Positions 21,572 to 34,437 are shown, counted from the stretch's first letter. The stretch: DNA of 64,000 bases from Chamaecyparis obtusa (GCA_027943335.1 BSBK01005649.1:1196001-1260000), one strand, 5' to 3'. The notes: a model not told the origin generated them from the sequence alone. Program-made: numbers and translations.

Positions 21572-24399
21572 CACTAATTCTTGAAAAATATTCTAGGCCA
21601 GTTTCTGGTTAGATGGTAAAAAATGTATGAGCAATTATAATCTATTGTTGCTATTTAGTCAACATTTCTAATTCACATCTGAACTGCATAAACAAATGAT
21701 GCTCTTTTGTTTTGGCAGACATAACGTGTTGGCCCTGGAGAGCTGTATGGTGAATTTGACACCTCTACCTGTCAATGCCACTGAAGTTAGGTTTGGCATT
21801 ATGAGGCAGACCGAATGCTGATAAAAGGGTTATTAATCTGATCAACATGAGGGAAATGCACAGGCTCCAGTATGTTTTCATTAGCATAAAATTCATTTTG
21901 TTGGCCATTTGTACATTGTGTCAACTGGGATTTGATATTTGCTTTCTCTGCTTTGCATTTATTTTGTATTTTTAGTTGATGTTCTTTTGACAAAGAAAGT
22001 GGCTTTGTATCCTGATCATGCAGTTTGAGATGACATGTAGTAGAGCCCAAGGATAAAGATGGCATCATACAAAGTGAGTTATATGTCACTCGTGTATCTC
22101 TAAGCCTTTTCCAAGACAATCACTGCTTATGGGATACATTATAAGAAGAAATATGTTTATTTCTTCTAGCCTTGTGGCTGATTTTTTATATTCAATTATT
22201 CTTTTCAGCTACTTTTTTGGTAGCTGTCTCTTGTAATTATAATTGCTTTGTTCAATAAAAATAAAATTCAAAACAAGTTAAACAAGAATGGAAGTGATGT
22301 TTCAGGTCATACTGTATGGACCATTATTATGATAAACGACAAGGATTACACATTAGAGCTTCCTGTATAGGTGACCTGAAATATAAAAGGTGGGAAGAAC
22401 CTTTACAGGCTCAAAAACATATGTAAAGAAAGAATTATGAGGTGCAATTTTTTTTTACCATCCATTCTTATTATAAAAACAAAAATTAAATAACACATGG
22501 CTTTTTTTCAGCTGGCATTCTTGTTTATTAGGATATGTCCCAATCTATGTTTCAAGCCTTCTTCCCTATTATGAAATGATCTTCCTCAACCACAAGTTTC
22601 CATTAAATGTATAGCTTTATATAAATGTTCTGCACATGTCGAGGTTTTTTTATGACAATAATGAACATACAATGTCCCTTTATTTATTTGGAAAAGCCAC
22701 ACTCCCTTTCTTAAAGTTTAATGTAATGAGAAACATAAATGGCAACAAATGCAATAGACACCATTATTGAGCTTTTGATCAAGCAGGTTTTTTGAGAAGA
22801 TCCCTTTGTTGGGAAATAACTCGTAAATGATTTTACTCCATCTTCAGAAAAATTGGCACATAGTTTTGTAAGTAAATACAATATTTGCAACACAATTTCA
22901 AGACGTGACAGGGATGACTTTTTAGGCAGTTTGAATCTTTGCAATGATTGCATTCAAAAGGATTACCTTGTGGGAGTTGGTTATGTAGGACTTAAGGCCC
23001 GTTGACAAGATATTTTTATGAATTTATTAATTAAATTAAATTTCAGAATGCCACTGTATTGTGAGATTTAATTTAATTATTAAATTGATAAAAAGGTCTT
23101 GTTAACAAGCCTTTTACAATGTGAGTTTGGCCCTTCTAGTGGGGCTTAAGCTTGTGCTTTGTGGTGGTAGCTTTTTGTCTTTCTTGTCAGCACTTGCTGA
23201 TTTGTGTTGTTGATGGTCTCACTGTTGGCTAAATTTTTGTAAGTCACTGTGATCACAACTTACAAAATTGTGACTTTAGGCAACATCTCATGAGATTCTT
23301 CTCTCTCCTCTTAGCAATAGGGGAGGCTCCCTTCTTATCATAGGTGGCTTCAATAAGAACTTAATTGAAATTACAAAAAGATCGGTTCTTGTAATCATTT
23401 CCTCTTGTTTTAAGAATGATTTACAAATAACTACAACTTTCAAACTTAACAAAAAGGTCTTATTGCTATGATAATACCAGTGGCTCTGGGGTTGACGTAA
23501 GAACAACTCTAGAGACAACAATTTACTTATATATTTTGTGAAACAAATACAAGAACCCAAAGTCTCTTGCGCTTGTCTTGAATGAGGATTTTAGTAGAAT
23601 AACCAACAAGGCACAAAGTCTCTTGATATTTTCAAATTTAATAAAAACACTTACAATTGAAGCTCAAAGTGTTTAGCTCAAAGTAATTGCAACCACTATT
23701 ATCTATAACAAATTGTCCTCTTGCAACACAGTCTTCAGAAATTCAAATTGACTCTGAATGCAATAGACAACTCAAAGTATGCACAATTGAATTCAAATCC
23801 CTCTTGAGCAAAACTCTAAAGCTTACAATCAATATCCAAAAAATGTTGTCACATAACGCCTTGAATCAACACAAAGTTTGAAAGCAAGTTGCCCTATTTA
23901 TTGAAAGCAAGTCAAATTTACATCTAAACTCAAAGTCTTAGAGTGTAGATACAAACTGGCAGAATTTTCTTGCATTGCCAAAATATAACTTTGATAATTT
24001 GTAATTTTCTGTAATTTTCTTTGAGATATAACTTGCCGATCTTTGAGATATAACTTGTAATGTAAAAGAAAGATATAATTAGGAGATATATACAAATTAC
24101 GTGTTTGTCTACCTTGGAGATATAACTTGTAGATCTTATTTTGGGCTAACACGGTCATGGTAAAATGTGTTTTACATCAAGATTTTCATTTTGGCACGTG
24201 GTACCTGAGCGGGAAAGTATTTGAATTTCATTTTTGATTTCGGTGCAAATTGTGTATATATTGGGTACTGCTCTTATTGAAAAGTGAGATGAAGTTGTTG
24301 CTGATGATTGATTGTATGAAGTGAAATTCATGATTGCTAGGGTTGCAATCAAGGTTTTGAGTAGAGGCAGATTAGAGAGCAGGGAACATATTGGATTTG
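21572..24399. other. Intergenic, no gene seen
   Basis: No recognised gene on either strand. Frames at 21799-22119, 22711-22953 and 23288-23560 (all minus) have no known motif. Around 24000-24140 the phrase GAGATATAACTTG recurs four times at irregular spacing (a short degenerate repeat). Confidence 0.4.
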
Positions 24400-24917
24400 A
24401 CAGGAAAGCAGTGCTACATCCAGATCATTAGTTGTTGTTCCCTAATAGTTTTAGCAAGCAAAATCTCTTAACCGGGTAGACTTTAACAGGTCTTCTATTG
24501 TAAATCTTTTAACCTGGTGGACTCACAAAAAGAGTCTTAAATCCTCTAGCGAGATAAATCTTAATAGATCTTAATGTACTCCTAATAGTGTACTAGTTAC
24601 TCATAATAGGGTGAAACCTTAGAAAGGGTATTTGTAGCTCCTAATAGACAATCCTTTTTACTGTAGTGAAGGGCTTGTGGGTGTCATCCCCATCGTGGTT
24701 TTCTCCCTCCAACCAAGGGTTTCCATGGGAAAAATCAATGTGTTATGTGTGATGCATATGTGGATGTCTGATGTTATTTATTTTTATTTCATTGCATCAA
24801 TTATATGTGTTTTTATTTGGAAGTTGCTGGTAAAGTTAATCAGACCCGTGGCTGAATTAGTTGGTTAACTATTTTTACTGATTCACCCCCCCTCTCAGTA
24901 CCATCAAATACTAACAT
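24400..24917 (+). mobile_element. Ty1/copia-type LTR fragment, probably solo
   Basis: Has LTR phrases CCTAATAGTGTACTAG and CATCGTGGTTTTCTCCCTCC, and ends GATTCACCCCCCCTCTCAGTACC then CTAACA at 24917. The C-run/CTCAGTA end is the reverse complement of the start of the element F LTR (TACTGAGAG then G-run then TGAATCAGT), so it is a related family. No tRNA-Met primer site follows, so it is not a 5' LTR. The left edge is not defined. Confidence 0.5.
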
Positions 24918-25180
24918 AAACATGAAATAACATATGAAACACAAAAACCACCGTACACAATGAAACACCAAATTTACATTGAAAACCTCATTAAGGGAAA
25001 AACCACAGAGAAGATTAATTCTCATATATATATGTGTGTGTGTGTGTGTGTGTTAGGGCGACACCAACTAAGGTGATTTATAAATAAAGGCTCAATGCTA
25101 GAGGGATCACTACCTAGAAGAAGGCTCACTACCAGAGGCCTCACTACCCAAATGTAGAAGAATAAAAGAGAAAAGATCCA
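24918..25180 (-). mobile_element. LTR-like fragment, opposite orientation
   Basis: GAAAACCTCATTAAGGGAAAAACCAC at about 24979-25005 is the minus-strand form of the usual copia LTR phrase (compare GAAAACCCCGGTGGGGATGG in element F). It is interrupted by a TG microsatellite. Boundaries unclear. Confidence 0.35.
25024..25053. repeat. (TA)n(TG)n microsatellite
   Basis: ATATATATATG followed by about 12 TG units. Confidence 0.9.
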
Positions 25181-27310
25181 CCATTGATGCACTTTTTCAA
25201 CTTAATCGAATGATTTGTAGATACCTTTGCTCACTGCTTCTGGTAGCTAATATTTCAAACTTTGTAACACCACACTTTGCATCAACTCATGCATAAAGGG
25301 ATATAGATTCTCTTTTATACATCCTCATCACATACGCACACACTTGCACAAGTACATGTCCATGCATACACTTAATCATTTATTCTTTACTTGTATCATC
25401 CTATTAGAATATTTTTCATTTATGAAAAAAAGAGATATGTAGATAAACAATTCAGATGCAGTATTGGGTTGCATATATATGTTAACCAGTTTGAGATTTC
25501 AAAGAAGATAGATAATCATTGGGAAGAGATTTGTATCAAAACAAGTAGTGTCTGAGTGTTCTTTCCTTATCAATCCTGCATTGTAATTTTTCTCATAATA
25601 TGGAGATGCAGCAATAAACAAAGCTTATATTTGATAATTCTATTTGTGGGGGGTTGTTGAATTTTTATTAGTGCCAAGGAAAACAAATATGAATTAATTG
25701 TGAAATATAATTACACATTGAAGTTTAAAGTAAATAGATAGAAAAGTATATTTAATTAAAATATCGATCTTGCTTCTTTTATCAAACAAAGATTTTTCCT
25801 TAAGTATTAGTGGTGCACATGTTGTAGAGATCAAGTTGAAGATTAAAGATATAAGAGACAACACCGACCAATATTGACAAATATTTTGGAGAAAGAGAGA
25901 AAATATATCAACAATGATTGGAACAATAGTGTAGAGAAATAAATTTAGATCCCCAAGTCAAAGTTCTCACTATTCACATAGAATAGAATACAATGATTTA
26001 TGAAGTTTGATATCAGAGGCTTATCATTCATACAAGAGTGTAGCAATGATAGAATGGATGAGGCATAAAAAATAACTTTTGTGTTTTGTGTGTTTGAATG
26101 ATATCATAGTATTGACACTTCTAAATATTCCAAACCAAAATAAAATTGTGTTATGGTTAAATAAAGTATATGGGATATTGTGCATTTTGAGATACATATT
26201 AAATTGTTTGGTTATGATTCAACCACCACTTGCAACATTGTTTTGTCTTTTATTATTTCATCTTCATACATATTTTTTACATTTATTATGCAAACATAAA
26301 CTCAATATTTATTTTTCTTGGAGGAGTTACTAAACTATTCAATGGTTTTTACAACTACTTTTACACTTGATTAAAGATAAAGAAAAATCTACTTATTCAT
26401 TGCTTGGAAGTCAATGTAAAGAGAATAGATGCATAAAGAACATTATCAATATAAAGATTTTATGACAGAGTAAAAAAGACATTGTTTATGATGAAGTTGT
26501 GTGTGTGTGTGTGATTGAATGACTAGAATAAAAAGGTTTCATCAACAAGTGTATGGGGGAAGGTGTGGCGAATAAGAACATAAGTGTGACATGTATGTGT
26601 CTAAAATGATATCTCTATCGAGAGTGGACAAATAAAGTGTCATTATGGCAAATAGAAAAAAATAAATATAAATTTGGTACGAGAAAAAAGTTGCATTATA
26701 TATGAAGTCAATGCAAGAAGGAGATGTATTGAGTTATGTTTTATTTTGTTGAAGAGGTGTATTGTGTTTAAAAAAGAAGACAATATTTGAAGCTTTTGTA
26801 GATCAGATATTCTAAAATCTAGAGATCAGGTACAACAAGCAACCTATAAATAATAGGTATAAACATAGTGATTTGATTCTGACAAAATTCTGATTTTTGA
26901 AGTTGAATTTATACTTTATGAAATCTATGTTAAGAAATAAACAATGGTCTAATTTGCCATATGAAAAACTATTCGAAGACTATAGAGAAGTTTTCTTTAC
27001 TTATCTGAAAGAAGTTTGACAAGTCATATTTGCAGACTTATTGGTTCATATTATATTCCGTTTACAGAGGGTTGATAAAAGTTGTTTTTATTTCAGTTTG
27101 TTCAAAGTTTGCATAAACAAGTTTTATGAAGTGTTATTAGTACACATGCTCTAGAAGTATATTTCTAGATATTTAATGTGTTAACACTTGATAGTATCCC
27201 AGTTAAAAAAGTTTATTTGAAGGTTTCTAATGATTGTGATACTGGAAACATATCTGGAAGTTGTCTTTTCTTTAAATATCAATGTTTTTATCTCTTTTGT
27301 CATAAAGGTG
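25181..27310. other. Intergenic, no gene seen
   Basis: Very AT-rich non-coding DNA with a short TG microsatellite at about 26500-26513. No supported coding region. Confidence 0.45.
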
Positions 27311-27317
27311 TTGAGTT

Positions 27318-27415
27318 GGTGCTTAGATTATGAAGTTGGTATTTTTAAATATTGAGTAGGTGCTTAGATTATGAAGTTGGTATTTTTAAATACTGATTAG
27401 GTGCTCAAATTAGGA
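27318..27415. repeat. 41 bp tandem repeat, about 2.4 units
   Basis: GGTGCTTAGATTATGAAG starts at about 27318 and again at 27359, and a third diverged start (GGTGCTCAAATTAGGAAG) is at about 27400. The first two units are nearly identical. Confidence 0.85.
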
Positions 27416-27429
27416 AGGGCTGACACCCT

Positions 27430-27695
27430 TAAACATTGCAATCAAAATTATTCATGAGGTTGGATCAGAATAGTAGATCCTAGTAGAATTTCTCACTATG
27501 GTTTTCCCCATCCTAGGTTTTCATGCCACGTCTTTGTGAATTGTCTTTCATTCCGTGATGTTTCTTTTTAGTTTTCAATTTGGTGATTTCATTTTAGCAT
27601 TCAGTTTAAAAACAATTCATCAAAAGGATTTAATTGGATAATTTTTTAATTTTCATTTGCTACTAGTTCACCACCCCTCCCAGTAATAAATTTAT
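27430..27695 (+). mobile_element. Copia-type LTR fragment
   Basis: Contains CTCACTATGGTTTTCCCCATCC and ends near GTTCACCACCCCTCCCAGTAA, the same closing phrase as the LTR at 24400-24917. No primer site follows. Confidence 0.4.
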
Positions 27696-27699
27696 TTTC

Positions 27700-28369
27700 T
27701 ACACATCCTTATGTAAACAAAGTCTCCCAAGGTTGACTAAGCAACTTAGCCAAACATAATTCTTATTATCTCAGCACCTAAACATTTCCACAGTAGAATA
27801 GAATAAGAAGGGGACCACAACATGCCTTAAATAGGACTAAAATAAACATCACACATATTACTCTTCAATTTGCAATCATTGAGGCTTTTAATTGAAGTAT
27901 AAACACCCAAGGTTGGCCAAACTTAGAGTAAGAACACCATCAAACTTTAAAACTATGCCTATGTAACCCAAAATATTGCGCTAAATGATTGAATACAGCT
28001 AATAAGATTATAATCTCAACTCCAAAACCACAACACCGCAAACCAATACGCAAAGAAATGCAAAGCACACATTTCATGTAGGAAATTTTGTCAACCACAG
28101 TAACACTCAAATAAGCACCAAATATTTTGAACTAGAATCCAAAGCACAAAACTAGAATCTAAAACATCCAAACACTTTTTAACAACATATCCATACCACA
28201 TGAATATATTTGTAACATAGAAGATATGCACAACAAAACTCTCAACACCACGACATAAAAAAATCAATAGCATCTACAAGAGTTGGTCATTAATGACAAA
28301 AAAATATTTCAACATTAATGACAACATCAATAACAAAACCAACTAATCATTTTTCTCAAACCTGAAACA
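27700..28369 (-). mobile_element. 3' LTR of a Ty1/copia remnant (element J, minus strand)
   Basis: The right edge is set by GAAACA at 28364-28369, giving TGTTTC on the minus strand, directly beside a polypurine tract and 0.28 kb from a copia RNase H remnant in the same orientation. The left edge is uncertain. Confidence 0.5.
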
Positions 28370-28470
28370 ATCTCCCCCTATGTCATTGATGGAAACACAT
28401 CAATGACAGTAATAGAAACAACAATTCTCTCATGCCAAATCTCCCCCCCCTATGTCAAACTCTTCCCTTT
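28370..28470 (-). promoter_or_regulatory. Polypurine tracts of element J
   Basis: Two C-rich tracts on the plus strand, ATCTCCCCCTATGTCATTG at about 28370 and TCTCCCCCCCCTATGTC at about 28439, are purine tracts on the minus strand, which prime plus-strand DNA synthesis. Multiple tracts before the 3' LTR are a known trait of Sireviruses. Confidence 0.6.
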
Positions 28471-28649
28471 TGACATCAATAAAAAAGGCCTGTCCCAAAC
28501 ACTACCTACTCATTCTTCTTAGCTCGTAAAATATACATATTACCTTGCATCTGCACTTAGCTTCTCTAGAGAGGAAGCCACTACCATTAGTACAAATTCA
28601 TGATTATACATGATGTCCACTGGACTAATGCACTTCCATATGCATCTAG

Positions 28650-29182
28650 TTTATAAAAGGAGGAGCAATAACCCCTAATCTCTCGGAGATACTCAAAGTA
28701 TCCTTATAAAGTACCTTGGTAAAGATATCAACAATATGTTCTTTCGTAGTTACATATTCAAGATTCATCCCATTCTCCAAAATCTTCTCTTTCAAAAAGT
28801 GTTATTGGATTAAAATGTGTTTTGTCCTTGAATGCAATGTGAGATTATTTAAAATATTTATTGTACTGATATTCTCTCATAAGATGGAAATAGGTTCATG
28901 AAACAGTACTCGAATATCCTTGAAAGTCTATTTCATCCATAATACTTGTGTATAATAGGATGCAACGGTAATCTATTCAAGTTCCATGGTAGACAAAGAT
29001 ATTGAATCATGTTTCTTACTTGACCAAGAAACTAGCTAGTGTCCAAGAAAAAATGCACCCTAGTTGTACTTTTCCTATCATTCACATAACTAGACCAATT
29101 TTCATTGGTATAAGCAATCAACGTAAAGTCATATTTTGTAGTGTAAGAATTTTCCAATAACAACAACCCAATATCTAGAGGC
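28650..29182 (-). pseudogene. Ty1/copia RNase H remnant (C-terminal end of pol, element J)
   Basis: Read on the minus strand through several stops, the order of motifs is that of the plant copia RNase H: IAYTNENWSSYVNDRKSTT, then VSWSSKKHDSISLSTMELE, then RTKHI, then VDIFTK near the end and LGVI. In a live element this domain degrades the RNA template after reverse transcription. RT and integrase are missing because the right side is cut at a GA microsatellite and other repeat DNA. The stops include TAA/TAG in place of expected Gln or Glu codons. It belongs with the LTR and polypurine tracts on its left. Confidence 0.75.
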
Positions 29183-29210
29183 CAGAGAGAGAGAGAGAGA
29201 GAGAGAGAGT
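29183..29210. repeat. (GA)n microsatellite
   Basis: About 12 AG units directly beside the copia RNase H remnant. Confidence 0.95.
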
Positions 29211-29846
29211 GAACATCTAAATTCAATGTAGATGTGTCTTCTTAAATAGGAAAGGCAATAAGATACCATGACAATGAGGAGATAACTTATCACCCTCACA
29301 AGGTAGAATTACATGTCCAGTAAAGGTGGATCATCCTCCACTGTGCAATGATGTATGTACAACATGTGAATGATGATAAAGTGATAAGTGCACTAAAGGT
29401 GGAGACAACACATAAAGAGGAATGTGATAACAACTATCACCACCTAAAATGGAATTTCTCCTACACCATGTGCAACTAAATGTGTAAACTCCTAAGTGTC
29501 TCATATGAAAACTACTATGTAATTCATCATCGTAAGAGTAAGTAAACTGTAATTAGGTGAATATTTAATTACACCAACAACTCCCCTTAGGTGAAACTTA
29601 GGGGAATGCAAACATAAACTCACAATTCCATATGATTCTTGACTATTAGGAAATGTTAGGTACCCATGTACAATATGCAAAAACAATGCAATAAATCTCT
29701 CATAAAATGGAGAAAGGGGAAAAACCACATGGGTCAAACTCCCCTCCAAAAGAGAGATGAAAACACACAAGATGCATGGATGGAGGACTTGTTGGGTGGA
29801 TATTTTGCAATCGACAGTTTTGGGAAAAAAATCCAGTCGACAATAT
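29211..29846. other. Boundary region between elements J and A
   Basis: No gene seen. It should contain the 5' LTR end of element A, but I could not define TG...CA ends. Confidence 0.35.
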
Positions 29847-29847
29847 T

Positions 29848-29864
29848 TGGCAACTCTGCTGGGA
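29848..29864 (+). promoter_or_regulatory. Primer-binding-site-like motif of element A
   Basis: TGGCAACTCTGCTGGGA closely resembles the TGGCGACTCTGCTGGGG primer site common in Tat/Ogre-type Ty3/gypsy elements. It lies 200 bp before the gag region on the same strand. Confidence 0.55.
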
Positions 29865-30047
29865 AACAGACGCATTCGGAAGCCTTACGCTTTTGTTTCA
29901 AGTTTTATATCCTTTTTGATAATTAGTGTTTGAATTCTACAAGTTATCACACTGGAGAGTTTTGAACAATTCTATACTCAGAAAAAGAAGGCCGAATATT
30001 CATCAAGTTCTGCTTGATCAAGCTGGGCCCAACAAGCTCATTTTGAC

Positions 30048-31141
30048 TTGCTTACCAAAATCCCTTCTCTTTCCCACACTACAAGTTTTCCTCCTCAGAA
30101 GAAGACATCCATTCCTAGTGAGAATTCCCAGTTTTTCTTAAAACCACTAATTCCCACTACTCAACTTATTCCTGCTACTCATATCCCAGCTATTGTAAAT
30201 ATGGCTAGTGGACCATGGGGAACAACTTTTGGTCTTTGAATCTTGCTATGCCATTACATGTATTACCACAAGGTTCCCGTAAGATTTTTCCCAAATTCTA
30301 CGGAGATGGGAAACAACACCCTGATGAGCATATCAAAGCATTTTACATTGCATGTGGCATAATTGGTGTCAAATATCAAGATGTTTTTGTAAGACTTTTT
30401 ATTAAAACTCTGCAAGGTATTGCTATAGATTGGTTCTACAATTTGGCTACAAGATCAATCACTGATTGGGACTCCTTGAAAACCAAGTTTGGAGAATGTT
30501 TTAAGCCTGCAGAAGATGAGCATGCTTTTCTTTCTCAACTCACTTAAATGAAGGATGTACAAGAGAGTATGCAAGAGTTTATTGTGATATTCAACAAGTT
30601 GGAAAATTGTATTCCAACTTCTTCACAACCCACTATTGAAAATCTCAAGTGTTTCTTCATCAACACTCAACTTCTTGGAGTTAGTTTCTTGCTGAGAAGG
30701 GCTTCTCCTAGGACTCTAGCTCAAGTGCAAATTTTGGCAACAAATATTGAAGATGACTTGATACTTGTAGGCAAAATTCAAAAAAATTTGAACCGGTTCA
30801 AGAACAATTCCTACATGGAATCTTCTTCATCAGATTCTACTGATACATTGGTTCAGAAACTAGCAAATGAGCTTCTTGCCCTTAAGAAGCAAGTCTTACA
30901 AGGATCATTCACTTCTCCATACAAGGATATACCAAGGAGGCCATATCCCAATGCTGCAAACAAAAATGCAACCAAGAATCAGAACAAGCTTCCTCCTCCT
31001 CCGAAGAGACTTGCACTTGAAACACCACCAAGTAACTTAGCCACTAGTTGTTATGAAGATGATCTTGTCAGTGATACTCAAGAAGATTATCCTTTCGAGG
31101 ATAACCCTGCTCAAAATCATGAAGATAATAAGGAAAATTGA
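30048..31141 (+). pseudogene. Element A gag (Ty3/gypsy, Tat/Ogre-like)
   Basis: Gag, the capsid protein that packages element RNA in the cytoplasm. It starts with a proline/serine-rich leader, then MASGPWGTTFG, a frameshift near 30233, and a Retrotrans_gag domain: KIFPKFYGDGKQHPDEHIKAF, WFYNLATRSITDWDSLKTKF, then LEDLxxxx-type helices. One in-frame TAA at about 30545 splits the domain (LSQLT*MKDVQESMQEF); Gln is expected there. The C-terminal part is rich in Ser, Pro and Asn and ends at TGA 31141. No zinc knuckle is visible. A degraded linker (31142-31398) leads to the protease frame. Confidence 0.75.
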
Positions 31142-31398
31142 GACTCTACTATCAGGTACGTTCAATACCATGATGAGGACCATGAAATTGATTTTGCACA
31201 AGCATATGCGGCCATGACACGTTCATAGACCAAGATGGCTCAACAAAAATAAGAGGCAGAAAAGAAGTTGGATGCTCCTCAATCGCCTGTTACTATTGCA
31301 AAAAGAGGTGCACCATTTCCAACCTTACCTAATGAACCAACAAAAAATCAGTAAGTGCAGATCTTCCTCATTCTTCATCTAGCATTTCGAAGCCCAAT

Positions 31399-32449
31399 AT
31401 GCCTAATACATATACTAAACCTCTGTCTGAAAGTGTTTCTTTAGCAAGTTCATTCCAAGCTTTTGATATCATAGATCACACTAGGCAAACTAAAATTCAG
31501 ATGTCTAAGGTAGAATACGTACACGCATATCCAAATCAGCTGGATAGACTCACAAAATTTGTCAAAGAATCCCAGCCTGCTCAAACTCATACTGCTGCCC
31601 CAGAGCCTAAAACTCTGCCCAATAATCTAGTCACTATACCATCCTCAGTCCCAAGAAAGATTGAACCTTTCTAGCTTTCTTTGTTGATCAATGGATACAA
31701 ATTGAGTAATTGTGTCATAGATTCTGGTGCATTTGATAATGTCATGCCGACTAAAGTGGCAGGCTCTTTGGGATTAACCTTGACAAAATCCTTCGGTAAT
31801 TGCTATTCCATAGAAAATAAGCAAGTACCTCTGAAAGGACAAATCAAAGATGCTCAATTTTCCTTTGCGTCCTTCCTAGATAAAAAGATCAAAATGACTG
31901 TCTTGGTTGCAGATGTACCTGCTTCTTATGGTATGTTTCTTGGCCATAATTTTTGTAAAGATGTGGGTGGCGAACTCAACATGGACATGATAGAAGCACG
32001 TATACCTATCAAGGGTGTTATGCAGAAGTTGCATCCTGAAAGAGAAACGAAGTATGTGGTGGTCAAATCTAATGATACTCATGCTCAAATTCTTTTTGAG
32101 TCAGCTGGAATGGGTAATTACTACCTACATGTTGATGAAGTATTTGAATTTGCTAAAGATTGGATAGATATTTTTGAGAGTTCATCTTTACTCTCTGATT
32201 CTAATAGATTTTCTGATACTAATGAAGATCAAGAGGTGGTGGTTGTTCTTGATCAATCTCCTATGGATGTTGAAGAAAATGTTGTCTTTGAAGATGACTC
32301 TATAGATTCCTTTGAAATTATTCTTACAGATTCTTCTGAAGCAAATACTAGAAGTTCTAATGATGAGGTTTGGACCATGGAATTTGATGGAAGTTGTTCT
32401 TCTATGGGATTCGGTGCAAGAGTTGTAATAATCTCACCAGAAGGGAAAA
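31399..32449 (+). pseudogene. Element A protease joined directly to an RNase H-like domain
   Basis: The frame from 31681 begins with a retropepsin: CVIDSGAFDNVMP contains the catalytic DSG, and MFLGHNF is the flap-end motif. After about 190 residues with acidic low-complexity sequence the same frame enters WTMEFDGSCSSMGFGARVVIISPEGK, the start of the additional (archaeal-like) RNase H used by Tat elements. The reverse transcriptase and first RNase H that should lie between are absent, and there is no stop or obvious scar. The RNase H is cut at 32449 by element B and resumes at 39593. Upstream, 31399-31674 is a linker with one stop at 31674. Confidence 0.75.
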
Positions 32450-33266
32450 TGATGTAGGGGCATCTTGGGTCTTGAGAAATCTTGCATCACCAAAAATATT
32501 TCCTGTTTCCTGTACCAGTTTGATGTTTGTTTGAGTGCTGATGTTGCTATTGGTTTCTTGTCTTGCAAAGTTAATGCAGTGATGTGAACCTAATCTTGAG
32601 CATTCTCCTAAGGGCGCACGTCTTAATTCACTTGGATTTGGAAGTTATCACAATTCTCCGCGGGCATCAATTTTTCACCAGTTTCACTCATGAAACATGT
32701 GGTATTTCATCTTGCGCGGTTCCATGTGGGGAAATTGGATCTTGCGCGGTTGGGGATCTGTTCTTGGATCATGTGCGGACCTAAATCCTACTTCGCATCG
32801 TGTTTTATTATTTCTTGCTTTAGTTTTGGTTTCTCCTCCTAAGTGGACCTATATTGTAATTAAATGCCTGATTGGCTGACTTGTGGCTTTGTTGGCTATA
32901 TATTTGGAGCTTGCACTGTTGTAAGGGGCAATGCTAGGGAAGTAATAGTTGGTGATAAGTAATACTGAGTGTTTCCAGATGATTGTAACAAGGGCGCATG
33001 AAATAATATGCGAGCTGTGATTCTGATTTCATAATTTCATTGTATAAGGCCGAAAACCGGAAGGCCTCACAGTTAGGCATGTTGAAGGATTAATAAAACT
33101 ATTCCAGTGTTGCGCCCAGTTGCTTGTCTCATATCCATTATGTTTTAACTGCTTTCAAATAGTTTTTATATTTCTTTCGTGTGTAACTCTTCGTAGGGCA
33201 TGTTTGTGGGTTTAAGCAGTCTCAATTAACTCTGATTCTGCCTTCAGCTTCCCTACCCTTGCGTCA
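32450..33266 (+). repeat. Element B 5' LTR
   Basis: 817 bp, TG...CA. TATA-like TATATATTTGG at 32898, and AATAAA near 33092 in the presumed R region. The end TTGCGTCA is followed by AG and the primer site. Confidence 0.85.
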
Positions 33267-33268
33267 AG

Positions 33269-33280
33269 TGGTATCATAGC
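33269..33280 (+). promoter_or_regulatory. Element B primer-binding site (tRNA-iMet type)
   Basis: TGGTATCATAGC matches TGGTATCAGAGC, the complement of the initiator tRNA-Met 3' end, at 11 of 12 bases; it starts 2 bp after the LTR. Confidence 0.85.
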
Positions 33281-33402
33281 GAAGTTCTTTCTTGTGGATT
33301 GGATCATGGAGAACCTTATTGGATTGGTTGTAGGGTGGCATATATGAGATCTGACCTATAACTTGTAGAAGGTTACGATCTTGCTGGAACCTAATTGTCA
33401 AG

Positions 33403-34430
33403 ATGGTTCGTGGTAGAGGAAATGATAATGCTATCATGGATATGTTGAGGTAGATTGCAACTAGGCTTGAAGCTGTAGAGAAAACCTAGAGAAGAGGTGC
33501 ACATCTTGAAGATGTTAGTGATGAAGAAGAGGTAGCACCTAATCCTGAACTTGAAGTTGAATAAGATGAGGAAAGAATCTTGAGAGTTTTGTCTAAGGCT
33601 AACTCCAGACTTGCAGTTGAAGTTGCTTGCTATGATGGAAGACTTGAGACCGACGCACTTTTGGATTGGATCTCTGAGATGGATAAATACTTTGAGTATG
33701 AAAGTACTCCTGATAATAAGAAGGTTAAGATAGTAGTTAGAAATTTGAAAGTTCATGCATCTCTTTGATGGGATCATTTGAAAACTGAGAGACAGAAGAG
33801 AGGAAAATAAAAGATCAAGAAATGGATGAAAATGCTTGGAAAGATGAAGAAGTTTCTTCCAGCCGATTACTAAGTTATTTGGATGAGAAAGATGCAAAAT
33901 TTAAGACAAAAGGACATGAGAGTGAAAGAATATACTGAGGAATTTTACAAATTGGATATCAGATCTAGACATGTGGATGATGAAGTTGAGAAGGTGGCTA
34001 GATACTTGAATGGCCTAAGGACATCTATTCAAGATGAGACCAGCTATGTGAAAATAGATAGTGTGGAAGAAGCATACCAATTTGCTTTGAAGGCAGAAGA
34101 CATATTAATAAAGAGACATGAACAAAGACAAAGAGGAAGAGGTGGCAGATTTTAGAGAAGTAGAGGTAGATCTTATGGAGAAAGTAGCAGACCTGACGAT
34201 GCAGTACAAGATAAAGGATGGAAAGATGAACTTTCTAAAAGAGGTAACTACTCTCGAGGTAGCTATACTAGTTACTCTAGGAATAACAATAGTGGGAAAA
34301 GAGAAGATAAATCTTTGTTTAAAGGTAATTTTTATAAATGTGATTAAGAGGGACATAGAGCTTTTGAATGTACTAACTCTGGAAAGAAGACTGGAGGTAA
34401 TGGAAGAAGTAATTTGGCTTGTGAATAAGT
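33403..34430 (+). pseudogene. Element B gag
   Basis: ATG at 33403 starts MVRGRGNDN. The frame contains a Retrotrans_gag domain: LLDWISEMDKYFEYE, then FYKLDIRSRHVDDEVEKVARYLNGLR, then VEEAYQFALKAED. It continues in an Arg/Gly-rich stretch to a zinc knuckle whose first cysteine is lost and which contains a stop (YKCD*EGHRAFEC, about 34335-34375). At least seven stops interrupt it, several of them TAG or TAA where Gln is likely and TGA where Trp or Arg is likely. It aligns in order with element E's gag (YFEYED, VARYLNGLRPSI, EEAYQFALK), so the two are related chromoviruses. Confidence 0.8.
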
Positions 34431-34437
34431 TGAGGAA

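Noticed and set aside
21799..22119. 106-codon minus-strand frame next to the HAC-like exons
   Set aside because: No family motif. Opposite strand to the HAC exons and probably 3' flanking DNA.
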